A stretch of DNA of 64,000 nt from Shewanella sp. HN-41 (GTDB taxonomy: Bacteria; Pseudomonadota; Gammaproteobacteria; Enterobacterales; Shewanellaceae). The notes below the pieces were generated by a model, which was not told the DNA's origin, made no database searches, and saw nothing but the letters and a program-made list of their open reading frames with translations. The stretch covers positions 16,300 through 80,299 of the forward strand of contig NZ_AFOZ01000018.1 of assembly GCF_000217915.1 (NCBI RefSeq). Direction: 5' to 3'. Below, in pieces: positions 46,982-55,170 of this stretch (its first letter is position 1; the number at the start of each line of letters is the position of its first letter). Both the position numbers and the translations under genes were made by a program.

Positions 46982-49177
46982 TTAATTACCGTGGACTTTC
47001 ATTAACTGCGCAGGAGTATGACAAGTTGCACAGCTTTCAGACGCACGGGTTTGAACATCGACTGTACTGGTACCATCTAAGATACCGCCGTTAGCTTCAA
47101 TGTGAGACTTAGCCGCATCTGACAGGTATTTTTGGTGACAGCTTAAACATGCTCCAGCATCAGAAGATACCCAAACACCCGCTTTGTCGTAGGTTGTTGA
47201 GTTTGGATAAATCCATGTACGCTCGGGAGCGCGGCCAAGTTCAATACCTGTGACGACACCACTCTTTTCGACGTGGCAAGTCGCACAATCACTCTTAAGA
47301 ACAGTGCCTGATTGAACTCCCGCATATTTCAGATAGTGTCCTTCAGCTTCATGGGCTTTCCAAGCAAAGCTGGTTGCTTGGTCAAACTTACCTGAATTTC
47401 GCACTGTCTCTTTAAGTGTTTTGTCTGGAGTATGACAAGTTTGGCAGTTTACCCCATTATCATAATGCAGAACCTGCTGATTATGACAGCCTTGACAATT
47501 TGATGTGTCAACAATAGGGCGACGTGTAGCTGGTGTCGCTGAGCTATCTACACCACTATCTTTCCAGACAAAATGGTATGGTGCTTCTTTGACAGGGACC
47601 TTACGTACGTCAGCTGTAGCACAATCAGTCATCACAACATCTGCAACACCGTAACCACCATTGTTGAAGCATACTTCTAATGCTGACCAGAGTTCGAACG
47701 TTTTACCGTTTGCATCGGCAGGTAAATTAAAACTACTTCCTACAATAGAGTAAACTTTCGTTGCCTCATTGTAGACGCCCGTTTTCAACTGAATACGGCG
47801 AGCACTATAAGATGCATCAGCATAGCTTGGGTAATCCTTATCAGAATCCCATGCAACTACGACACGTGAATCTTGGTTTACAAAGGCTTTATCGATAGCA
47901 TTGCCATCTTTATCAACAACTTGAACATCAAAGGTGATTTTGCCAGTGTCATTCACACCTACATTGCTGAACTTGATGCCCATTGCTTTAGTTTCAGAAT
48001 AGGCTTTCAGCACATCGCCATGGCGTTTAGCCGCGCTGCCAGTACCACCGTAAGGCTCGGTAGCATTGTGGCAAGACGTACAATCTGTACTGCTGTGGTG
48101 AGAAGATGGTTTTTCGGTATGACAACCGATACAGGCAGTGTTGCTTAAATCGGTCTTGAATAGATCCGCGTTGGCAGGTGCATTTGCTCCCTCAACATGG
48201 CAAGAACTACAGTCAGCAGCTGGTTTTTGTGGGAAAGTAACTTTTCCATAGTCGATGACTTTGCCGCCGTAACCGACAATCTTGTAAGGTGCAGGTACTT
48301 CTGCGCCTGTCTCGTCGAAGGTATGACGCTCGCCACCTTTGTGGATAGCATGGATCATATAGGTGAATTCAATGCTATTGCCTGATTCTGGATCGCCTGA
48401 GGTTGCAGTATGGCACGATGCACAGTTTTCAATATCGACACGACGACCACCATGCAGCTCTAAGCTTTCTGGTTGGTGACAGGTGTAACAGGCTTGAATA
48501 GAAACCACATTACGGGTTTGAATGCCTTCAGTCTTACCTGTAGAAGGTTGCCAATCGAAATGGGCGTTAGCTGCAAGTTGGGGTAACTCAAGCTCCATTG
48601 TGGCGCGTTGGGTCGCGTCGGCACTATAAGTGACGGTTAATGGCTCTGTCACATTGGTAATGTTGGCTTGGTAGGTGTAGCTGTAGCTACCGTCACCGTG
48701 GTCAACTAAACATGTATCACATTTAGCCGCGGCTTCAACGTTGGCCTGATATTGAGCTGATGGATTGAGATTATCCACACCTGAAGGCGCTGTCCCAGGC
48801 TCTTTTTTCGCATTGATATAGGCTTGCCATTGATAGCCGCGATCCGCTGGTTTGGCTGGATCATCAGTTGCTTCAGTCACATGGGTGAGCTGGGCAATAC
48901 CGAACCGTAAATCGTGATCTTTCGTTAAGCCTAACACGGCCACACCATTGGCATTTTCCAATGTAAAATCAACGGTGACTTTGCCCGCATCTACTGTGGC
49001 ATTTGTGAATTTCGCTTTTAATGTTGAAGTTGAGTCGATATTAACACCAACAACGCCTGGTTTTCCGTCTTCACCATCTTTACCATCATCACCACCGCAA
49101 CCAGCGAGTAGGAGTGAAAGTAAACCGGCACCCAACATCGCTTTTGTTGCGGTATTGAAATTGAACCGTTTCATCAT
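46982..49177 (-). CDS. omcA: OmcA, outer-surface decaheme lipoprotein cytochrome
   Basis: This 731-residue protein has the lipobox LLLAGCGGDD near residue 25, a Gly/Asp-rich linker (DGKDGEDGKPG) and ten CXXCH motifs. There is also a CX15C pair (CFNNGGYGVADVVMTDC), the OmcA-type disulfide. It is attached to the outer surface, where it reduces metal oxides and flavins in partnership with MtrC. The start is at 49177, where GCAGGGA precedes the tandem ATG; the earlier ATG at 49192 overlaps the ribosome-binding site. It seems monocistronic, with its own CRP-like site and terminator. The last heme is followed by TPAQLMKVHGN. Confidence 0.96.
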   Translation of the reverse strand: MMKRFNFNTATKAMLGAGLLSLLLAGCGGDDGKDGEDGKPGVVGVNIDSTSTLKAKFTNATVDAGKVTVDFTLENANGVAVLGLTKDHDLRFGIAQLTHVTEATDDPAKPADRGYQWQAYINAKKEPGTAPSGVDNLNPSAQYQANVEAAAKCDTCLVDHGDGSYSYTYQANITNVTEPLTVTYSADATQRATMELELPQLAANAHFDWQPSTGKTEGIQTRNVVSIQACYTCHQPESLELHGGRRVDIENCASCHTATSGDPESGNSIEFTYMIHAIHKGGERHTFDETGAEVPAPYKIVGYGGKVIDYGKVTFPQKPAADCSSCHVEGANAPANADLFKTDLSNTACIGCHTEKPSSHHSSTDCTSCHNATEPYGGTGSAAKRHGDVLKAYSETKAMGIKFSNVGVNDTGKITFDVQVVDKDGNAIDKAFVNQDSRVVVAWDSDKDYPSYADASYSARRIQLKTGVYNEATKVYSIVGSSFNLPADANGKTFELWSALEVCFNNGGYGVADVVMTDCATADVRKVPVKEAPYHFVWKDSGVDSSATPATRRPIVDTSNCQGCHNQQVLHYDNGVNCQTCHTPDKTLKETVRNSGKFDQATSFAWKAHEAEGHYLKYAGVQSGTVLKSDCATCHVEKSGVVTGIELGRAPERTWIYPNSTTYDKAGVWVSSDAGACLSCHQKYLSDAAKSHIEANGGILDGTSTVDVQTRASESCATCHTPAQLMKVHGN

Positions 49178-49325
49178 GATATTTCCCTGCAATAGTTGTA
49201 ATCATCATCAAACACTTTGGTAGATAAGAATAAATCTCATTACCCGTATAGGATGTGTGGAATTAGTTTTCCATCTGTAAGGCTAACTAAGTCACTGGTA
49301 TTTATCAGTCACTTTAAGTGGGTAA

Positions 49326-49359
49326 TGTGACTGAGATCTGACTATTTCTTTAGGGGTAG
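49326..49359 (-). promoter_or_regulatory. CRP-like site upstream of omcA
   Basis: TGTGACTGAGATCT continues with GACTATTTCTTTAG and GGGTAG. Its TGTGA half-site and the AGATC centre agree with the CRP consensus. It lies about 150 bp upstream of the omcA start. The similar block before mtrC supports it. Confidence 0.6.
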
Positions 49360-49396
49360 AAGACTGCATAGTATGAGTTCCTTTTATATCTGCAGT

Positions 49397-49417
49397 TGCT
49401 GGCCTTTTAGGCCAGCA
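49397..49417 (-). terminator. Hairpin at the mtrF 3' end
   Basis: TGCTGGCCT (49397-49405) pairs with AGGCCAGCA (49409-49417) around a TTT loop, nine bases past the mtrF stop codon. No T-run follows on the minus strand, so termination is probably inefficient. Confidence 0.5.
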
Positions 49418-49425
49418 TCATAGGG

Positions 49426-51345
49426 TTAGTTAATTGGGTGAACTTTTAATACGTCGGCTACAGCGCCTTGTCCGTGACAGAAAGCACAGGTTTCGGTGCC
49501 TGCGGTTGCATCTGCTTTAGTACCCGCAAACACTGCACCTTGTTGCATCATATGGCTATGGGTTGCATCGCTGGTGTGACAATTACTGCACACCGCAGCA
49601 ATCGGGCTGGTAAAGGTGCCGTTGTTCAGCGCAAGCGGTTGAACAGCCGCATTTAAGGGGAGGGCAACCGTAGATATACCCGCCGAATCGTTAATATGGC
49701 ATTGAGCACAATTACCGATTTTGCCTGGGTAGTTTAGATCTTCAAAACCGGCAAATTGGCTGGTATGAATACCATGGATCAACTGCTTAAAGTCAAAAGA
49801 GGTAATAGATGGATTGGCTGCTGTGGCATCGGCCTGCATATTTGGGTTGTGGCAGAGCTGGCATTGGCCCGCTAAATCGTTGCGCGCGCCATGGATATTC
49901 AGTTGTTGATCGCCATGGCAGTTAGCACAGTTGGCATTGCTGATGACGTCGCGTCTGCCTGTGGCACTTAAGGCTGACATATCGAAGTAACTATGGCTCG
50001 CCTTAATCACTAGGACTTCGGCAAGTTCAGTGCTGCAATCCACTAAAACTTTGTCCTTGGCGCATACCCGGCCTTGAATGGCCAAGCCGCCGTGGTCGGC
50101 CTCTGTTCCCGCAGGGACCGTTAGACCCGAAATGGTGTAGGTGTAAGTACCATTACTGCCAGAGATTGGAGTGGACTCGGGGAGTCTGATTGAGCGCGCT
50201 GAGCGGGTGCTATAGTCGAAACTGGTTCCCCAGTTGGCATAAACCCTTAAATCGCTGATAAATTTCAATTTGTCAGCACTATCAGCGTAAGCAGTGCCTG
50301 TGCTGGGGTTGGTCAGGGTGACGGCGATAGTCACAGTGCCATTGGCATCCATGCTCGCACTGCTGATGCTAGGGCTAAACTGAGCCAAAGCGGCTGTTTG
50401 AGTTTCATTACTGTGCACGCTAGCCGTCCAATCGGCATTATGACAGGCGACACAATTGCTATTATCCGCTTGTGTGGGATGGCCTTGACCCGTGGGGAAG
50501 TTGATTTGAGTATGGCAGGCGCCGCAGGCTTCCATAGTCGGCACTCTATGCCAATTCTGACGTTCGGCTAAATCTGGGTTATCTGCATGGCAAGTTTGGC
50601 AATTGTTGATGGCTTGAGGGAAACCCGTTAAGTGTTTACTGTGGATCATCTGTGGGAAAATATCCGCAGGGTTGCTGACTTTTTTACTGTTATGGCAGGT
50701 TACACAGGTTTCAACTTGATTATAGCGTCCACCATGGAAAGCCAAATTGCTGTGGCAACTATTACAGGTTTCAATCGTGATTAAGTTGCGGGTGTAGGCC
50801 AAAGTATTGCCCGAAGTTTGCCAATCATAGTGTTGATTAGTGATGGGGAGTGCAGTGCCATCGGCTAATGCATCTCCACCAAGTTTGATGACTAAGCGTT
50901 GGGTGGCATCGTTAAGGAAAGCTACGCCATTCATGCCGTTAAATGTGGCACTAAAACGATAGCTGTAATGGCCGTTTTTATGGTCGACAAAAGTGCCGGG
51001 GCATGAAGCTGCGCAGGTTTCAGAGGTAAAATGCTGCCACTCGCTGCTATTACCTGCACCTGTGGCGCCTTGGGGAAGTAATTGCGCGGCAATGAAGGTT
51101 GCCGAAGGAATGCCGACCACAGCTTCATCGTCTTGGTTGCTCACCTGGTAATCGACTTGGGCAATGCCATCGGAGACGGTGACGTTATCGACCATGATGT
51201 TTAGGCTACTGATCGTCATTGCCGGTGGTTTACCGGGCTCGCCGGGATCACCATCATTACCATCGCTGCCACCACAGGCGGTGAGTAGTGTGGTTAAGGC
51301 CAGCAACAGGCTCAATTGTGTGCTAAATTTTGCAAACTTGTTCAT
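49426..51345 (-). CDS. mtrF: MtrF, outer-surface decaheme lipoprotein cytochrome
   Basis: This 639-residue protein has the lipobox LTACGGSDGNDG near residue 24 and ten CXXCH motifs in two clusters of five, the first near residues 200-300 and the second near 480-630. CAKDKVLVDC is the CX8C disulfide in domain III. As in MtrC, two beta-barrel domains alternate with two pentaheme domains. MtrF works with MtrD and MtrE as a second, parallel conduit; in S. oneidensis it is less expressed than MtrC in planktonic cells. It follows mtrE by 35 bp on the minus strand, so mtrDEF is one operon. A second in-frame Met was not needed. Confidence 0.95.
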   Translation of the reverse strand: MNKFAKFSTQLSLLLALTTLLTACGGSDGNDGDPGEPGKPPAMTISSLNIMVDNVTVSDGIAQVDYQVSNQDDEAVVGIPSATFIAAQLLPQGATGAGNSSEWQHFTSETCAASCPGTFVDHKNGHYSYRFSATFNGMNGVAFLNDATQRLVIKLGGDALADGTALPITNQHYDWQTSGNTLAYTRNLITIETCNSCHSNLAFHGGRYNQVETCVTCHNSKKVSNPADIFPQMIHSKHLTGFPQAINNCQTCHADNPDLAERQNWHRVPTMEACGACHTQINFPTGQGHPTQADNSNCVACHNADWTASVHSNETQTAALAQFSPSISSASMDANGTVTIAVTLTNPSTGTAYADSADKLKFISDLRVYANWGTSFDYSTRSARSIRLPESTPISGSNGTYTYTISGLTVPAGTEADHGGLAIQGRVCAKDKVLVDCSTELAEVLVIKASHSYFDMSALSATGRRDVISNANCANCHGDQQLNIHGARNDLAGQCQLCHNPNMQADATAANPSITSFDFKQLIHGIHTSQFAGFEDLNYPGKIGNCAQCHINDSAGISTVALPLNAAVQPLALNNGTFTSPIAAVCSNCHTSDATHSHMMQQGAVFAGTKADATAGTETCAFCHGQGAVADVLKVHPIN

Positions 51346-51380
51346 ATTTCTATCCTTGGAATACGCTGTAAATGCCTAAG

Positions 51381-53519
51381 TTACATTTGGTAGCTTAAGG
51401 TCAAGCCTAGGTAATGGGCGTTATAGTCATGGCTCATATCGCCAAAACTGAGCACATTGGGGACTGTGTCCCAAGTGGTGTTTTGGTTTTGCCAGTTTGC
51501 ATCTTGATATTTCTCGAATAACCAATCGACGCGCAGCGACATGCTCTGGGCAAACTTATATTTGGCGTAGGCATTAACATTATGTTTGCGGGCATAGTAG
51601 TCACCGTAGGGGCTGGTGATACCATAGGTGACGTCTGTGTCACTCTGACCATCCGAATAGCTATAATCCAAGCCTATATCGAGATGGTTATCGAATAGAT
51701 TTTGATAGACTATGCCTGCGCCAATGAGGGTGGATTTCTCTTCGGATGTACTGTACCAATCGGGGGTTGAGAAACGATTGCTTCCCGCCTGATCGGAATC
51801 GCGCCAGTCTTGATTGAGGTAGGCATTTAAACTGAGATCATTACTGAGGGCATATTGCGCCGACATGTCGTAACCTATGTAGGATACTTGGGTTAAACCC
51901 ACTGATGTGTGGTGATAATCATCATCGACACTGTGCAAACTTGCGCCGAGTGAGAGACCAATATCACTTTGGTAATCAGTGTGTAAGGTGACTTTTTGTC
52001 TTTTCCTGTCCGCAAGGTAGGATTTTCGTAACCAAGGATTACTGGGACTCTGGGTCGTTGCCACCGGATCGTATTCACTACCATCACGCTCCAGTGCTTC
52101 TCCTTTTAACCAGACCGACCAAGTGGGCGAATAACGATAACTTAGTTTAGCAAATACGCCGTACTCATCGACGGATTGCCGATCAAGCTCGGTGTAATCA
52201 TTTTCATCACGAATGTAACCCGCTTCGGCATAGGCCGATGATGTAAAACGGTATTTACCCTTAAGTTCGAACTTGTTGGTTTGTTTATCATAAAGGCTGT
52301 TTTGCGCCGTGCCCTGGTGAAAACTGTCGGTGACAACCTGTGGAAAGTCTAACTTATCCGTTTTATTGTCCCTATCTTGGTAGTTATAGCTTGCCTGCAC
52401 GCTGAAATTTTGGGTGATCCGGCCCGAATATTTCAGGATCATCTCGAGGATATCCACTTGACCGTCGAGATTATCCACTGGCAAGACAGGGGACGGACCA
52501 TTAATGGTTGCTGGGATAAATGTTTCATCTTGGGACATTCGGCTAAAACCTGCGTGCATGAGCACATTATGACCATTGGCTCCACCGGCGGCTTCTGCTG
52601 CCACTCGATAGGCCTTATTGTCAGGGTCGACCGCATTCTGCCCTATATATGCGGCACCAAAGGTGGGCGTGTAAGCCGATTGCCACTGAAGTGCTTGGTG
52701 ATCATTTTTATATTGGTTCACCTGGCTATTGATGCCTGCCTGCCAACCCATACCACTAAAATAAACGCTTGCATCGACTTGATCGCTACTGTCATCAATA
52801 GATTGCGCGAGCATCACGCTATTGGTGAGTATATTAGCACTGGTTTTTTTTGCCCCGCTTCGGTCTTCATGTTGGTAACTGAGTGAAGCTTTATACTGGC
52901 TGTTCGATGACATTTTGCCTGCATAGTAACCACCGAGTGTGAAGCGATCCCGCTGAAGGCTCAAATCTTGATTGACAAGGCTGCTCTGTAGCATCGGCAT
53001 GGTTTGCGTCGTGCTGCCCGAAACCCAGTTATCGGGTAACAGCATCTTATCTTGTTCTGCAACATAGGGGCTCTTTAACTGATTGTAGTTATAGGTCGCT
53101 AAGCCGCGGTAAGCTAAGTTGATTTGATAGTTACCCGGTCTTCCCGTGGTGAGTTTGGCCGAGCTCGCATCATAACCTAAGTTATCGATAACGAGTTGGG
53201 TTTGATAACCCGTCGGTGTTTTGTACTGCATATCGGCACCGACGGCGCCAACAAGACCATCCTTATCCGTACCTGTCATATTTCCAAAGCGGCTATCTTC
53301 GCCATCATTATAAGCCAGAGTAGCGCTGACACTGCCAATATGTCCTGTTTTAGGCTGACATTGTTTACAGCTCCAAGCCTCTGTTTTGATACTGTTACGA
53401 TTGGCTTTTTGGACTTCATAGCCTTCCGCATGGGCTTGACTCAACACGCCACTAATTGCCCAAGCTAGCAAAGTGACTGAGAAACAAGCACTAGGAGTCG
53501 ATGTTTTCGCTATTCGCAT
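51381..53519 (-). CDS. mtrE: MtrE, outer-membrane porin paralogue of MtrB
   Basis: This is a 712-residue beta-barrel precursor. The signal peptide ends near SGVLSQAHAEG. TEAWSCKQCQP repeats the MtrB Cys pair at about residues 53-56, and the rest consists of alternating strands ending LGLTLSYQM. It should hold MtrD across the outer membrane. I chose the Met at 53519 (MRIAKTS) because AAGGGA lies six bases before it, whereas the earlier Met at 53525 would be directly adjacent. It begins 13 bp after the mtrD stop codon. Confidence 0.95.
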   Translation of the reverse strand: MRIAKTSTPSACFSVTLLAWAISGVLSQAHAEGYEVQKANRNSIKTEAWSCKQCQPKTGHIGSVSATLAYNDGEDSRFGNMTGTDKDGLVGAVGADMQYKTPTGYQTQLVIDNLGYDASSAKLTTGRPGNYQINLAYRGLATYNYNQLKSPYVAEQDKMLLPDNWVSGSTTQTMPMLQSSLVNQDLSLQRDRFTLGGYYAGKMSSNSQYKASLSYQHEDRSGAKKTSANILTNSVMLAQSIDDSSDQVDASVYFSGMGWQAGINSQVNQYKNDHQALQWQSAYTPTFGAAYIGQNAVDPDNKAYRVAAEAAGGANGHNVLMHAGFSRMSQDETFIPATINGPSPVLPVDNLDGQVDILEMILKYSGRITQNFSVQASYNYQDRDNKTDKLDFPQVVTDSFHQGTAQNSLYDKQTNKFELKGKYRFTSSAYAEAGYIRDENDYTELDRQSVDEYGVFAKLSYRYSPTWSVWLKGEALERDGSEYDPVATTQSPSNPWLRKSYLADRKRQKVTLHTDYQSDIGLSLGASLHSVDDDYHHTSVGLTQVSYIGYDMSAQYALSNDLSLNAYLNQDWRDSDQAGSNRFSTPDWYSTSEEKSTLIGAGIVYQNLFDNHLDIGLDYSYSDGQSDTDVTYGITSPYGDYYARKHNVNAYAKYKFAQSMSLRVDWLFEKYQDANWQNQNTTWDTVPNVLSFGDMSHDYNAHYLGLTLSYQM

Positions 53520-53532
53520 GATCATTCCCTTG

Positions 53533-54498
53533 TTATCTCTGCAGTAACTTGCCAGATGGATGATTTGAACCATGTACCTGTCCATGGCAATTCATACAGG
53601 AATTACCCGAGGTAAAGGCATTGGTTTGATTACCGAAGTAAGCATTGCTACTGTGGCCATCGGATGCGTGGCATTGCTGGCATAATTGTGGTGGTTTGCT
53701 TATCAGCATGGACTCATTCACGCTACCGTGGGGGTTATGGCAATTAGCACAGTTGTCCGTAACCGGGGCGTGTTCCCACAGTTTTGGACCACGTTTTTCG
53801 GCGTGGCAGCTATAGCAGTTTTCATTCACGCTCATTTGTTTCAAGCTTGAATCGTTTAGACTGCCATGGGGATTGTGGCAATCACTGCAAACCATTTGTT
53901 GCCATTGCAATGGATGCGATGAACGTTTATGCATGTCGGCTTTTTGCTGAGTATGGCACTGGCTACAGATGGCAACTTCATTGGCTTTATCGCCGATAGG
54001 ATCCTTGGCCGTGTGAACTTGATGGCAACTGCTACAGGCAATATCGGCGTTATCGTGGTGGTTGCCTTTCCACGCGATGCGTTGGTCGTCGTTATGGCAG
54101 CTCATGCAGACACTATTTTGTTTTTGTGCGGGTACGGGAGAATTCGGGCCAAAGGTGATCATTGGCTCTTTGCCACCTTTATTATGGATGCCGAGAGGAC
54201 CGTGGCAGGCTTCGCACTGTAAATCTGCCATCGGGGAGTCTTTTATATTAGGGTTACCATGCACTCCATCAAATACAGCCATCACCACGGCACTTTTTTT
54301 ATGACACATCAGACAAGTATCGGCCCCCTTCGCAGAGTACTGACCTTCGGCAAATTTTTTGTCTAATGTTGCTACGACTTCCTCTGGGCTTTTATCATCC
54401 CAGGGGGTCGCTGGGGCCGAAAGGCTCGCTATTGATAACATAACAGCAAACATAGCTTTCACTATGCTATTGAACTTTAACCTTATATCCATGTTCAT
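53533..54498 (-). CDS. mtrD: MtrD, periplasmic decaheme cytochrome c, MtrA paralogue
   Basis: This 321-residue protein has a signal peptide ending near [12 protein letters not shown] and ten CXXCH motifs in the same order and spacing as in MtrA; both end in [14 protein letters not shown]. It is the periplasmic wire of the MtrDEF conduit. The start may be 54498 or 54492 (tandem in-frame Met); GGGAAAAG sits upstream of both. It opens the mtrDEF operon, divergent from feoAB across a 430-bp region with a CRP-like site. Confidence 0.95.
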   Translation of the reverse strand: MNMDIRLKFNSIVKAMFAVMLSIASLSAPATPWDDKSPEEVVATLDKKFAEGQYSAKGADTCLMCHKKSAVVMAVFDGVHGNPNIKDSPMADLQCEACHGPLGIHNKGGKEPMITFGPNSPVPAQKQNSVCMSCHNDDQRIAWKGNHHDNADIACSSCHQVHTAKDPIGDKANEVAICSQCHTQQKADMHKRSSHPLQWQQMVCSDCHNPHGSLNDSSLKQMSVNENCYSCHAEKRGPKLWEHAPVTDNCANCHNPHGSVNESMLISKPPQLCQQCHASDGHSSNAYFGNQTNAFTSGNSCMNCHGQVHGSNHPSGKLLQR

Positions 54499-54669
54499 CT
54501 TTTCCCGAGTGCGTTTTATTTGTTATTTTTGAAGCTTTCGACATTGCTAATTTAGTTTAATCAAGCTGATTAATATTAGAACAGACACGTGACAACTGCT
54601 TAACATTTTGACGGTGTTTTGCTGGTGTTTTGATGGTAAAGAGGGATGATTTAGCTGGTTATAATGAAA

Positions 54670-54691
54670 AAATGTGATCTTAATCTCATTT
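54670..54691 (-). promoter_or_regulatory. CRP-like site upstream of mtrD
   Basis: TGTGATCTTAATCTCATTT, preceded by AAA, matches the CRP consensus TGTGATCTAGATCACA at most positions, including the full left half-site. It is 172 bp upstream of the mtrD start and about 240 bp from feoA. The rest of the 54499-54918 gap shows a Fur-like site and no gene. Confidence 0.6.
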
Positions 54692-54813
54692 GTGTCCACT
54701 GGGCGTTCGTTTACTTTTTTTACTTTTGAAGCTGATGAATTTAAAAATGGATTTTTATTTTCGGCAGGCCGTTTATTCATTGGGATTTTTGTCACATAAT
54801 ACTCAACACAATT

Positions 54814-54832
54814 GAAAACTATTATCGTTACC
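54814..54832 (+). promoter_or_regulatory. Fur-box-like site upstream of feoA
   Basis: GAAAACTATTATCGTTACC agrees at 13 of 19 positions with the Fur consensus GATAATGATAATCATTATC. It ends about 98 bp before the feoA start. Fur repression of feo is the rule in gammaproteobacteria. A TTGAT half-site at 54844 might be FNR-like but its partner is poor. Confidence 0.5.
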
Positions 54833-54930
54833 AGTCAAAAATATTGATCTAGGTAAAATTATTCGGTTTATGGCTCAGTTACAATGAGTACAGTTTTTCA
54901 AGCTGAAGCGGTTGCAAGGTGGAATACGTA

Positions 54931-55170
54931 ATGAAGTTAAGCGAACTCAGTCCCGGTGATCGTGGCATTATTTCTGAAATCGGGCGATTAGATCTGCCGC
55001 AAACAGTGAAGCGCAAATTATTATCTATGGGGATCACGCCAAATACTCGATTTGCTTTGATCCGACGTGCGCCTATGGGCTCAGGTTTAGAATTGGATAT
55101 TCGTGGTAGTAAACTTTGTATGCGCAGAGACTTGGCAGACATCATTGAGGTGGAAAAGGCGAATGACTAA
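54931..55170 (+). CDS. feoA: FeoA, ferrous iron transport accessory protein
   Basis: This 79-residue SH3-like protein begins MKLSELSPGDRGIISEI, with RKLLSMGITPNTRFALIRRAPMGSGLELDIRG following, as in FeoA. It associates with FeoB and is needed for full Fe(II) uptake. The ATG at 54931 follows AAGGTGG; an in-frame GTG at 54919 would add four residues. Its end overlaps the feoB start by eight bases (ATGACTAA), showing coupling. No feoC is visible downstream of feoB. The neighbouring mtr genes make Fe(II) outside the cell, so this placement is functional sense, not proof of co-regulation. Confidence 0.95.
   Translation: MKLSELSPGDRGIISEIGRLDLPQTVKRKLLSMGITPNTRFALIRRAPMGSGLELDIRGSKLCMRRDLADIIEVEKAND

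Noticed and set aside
52377..52886. 169-codon plus-strand frame antisense to mtrE
   Set aside because: It is a shadow of the strongly coding mtrE frame.
54844..54857. FNR box upstream of feoA
   Set aside because: Only the TTGAT half is good; the second half does not fit ATCAA.
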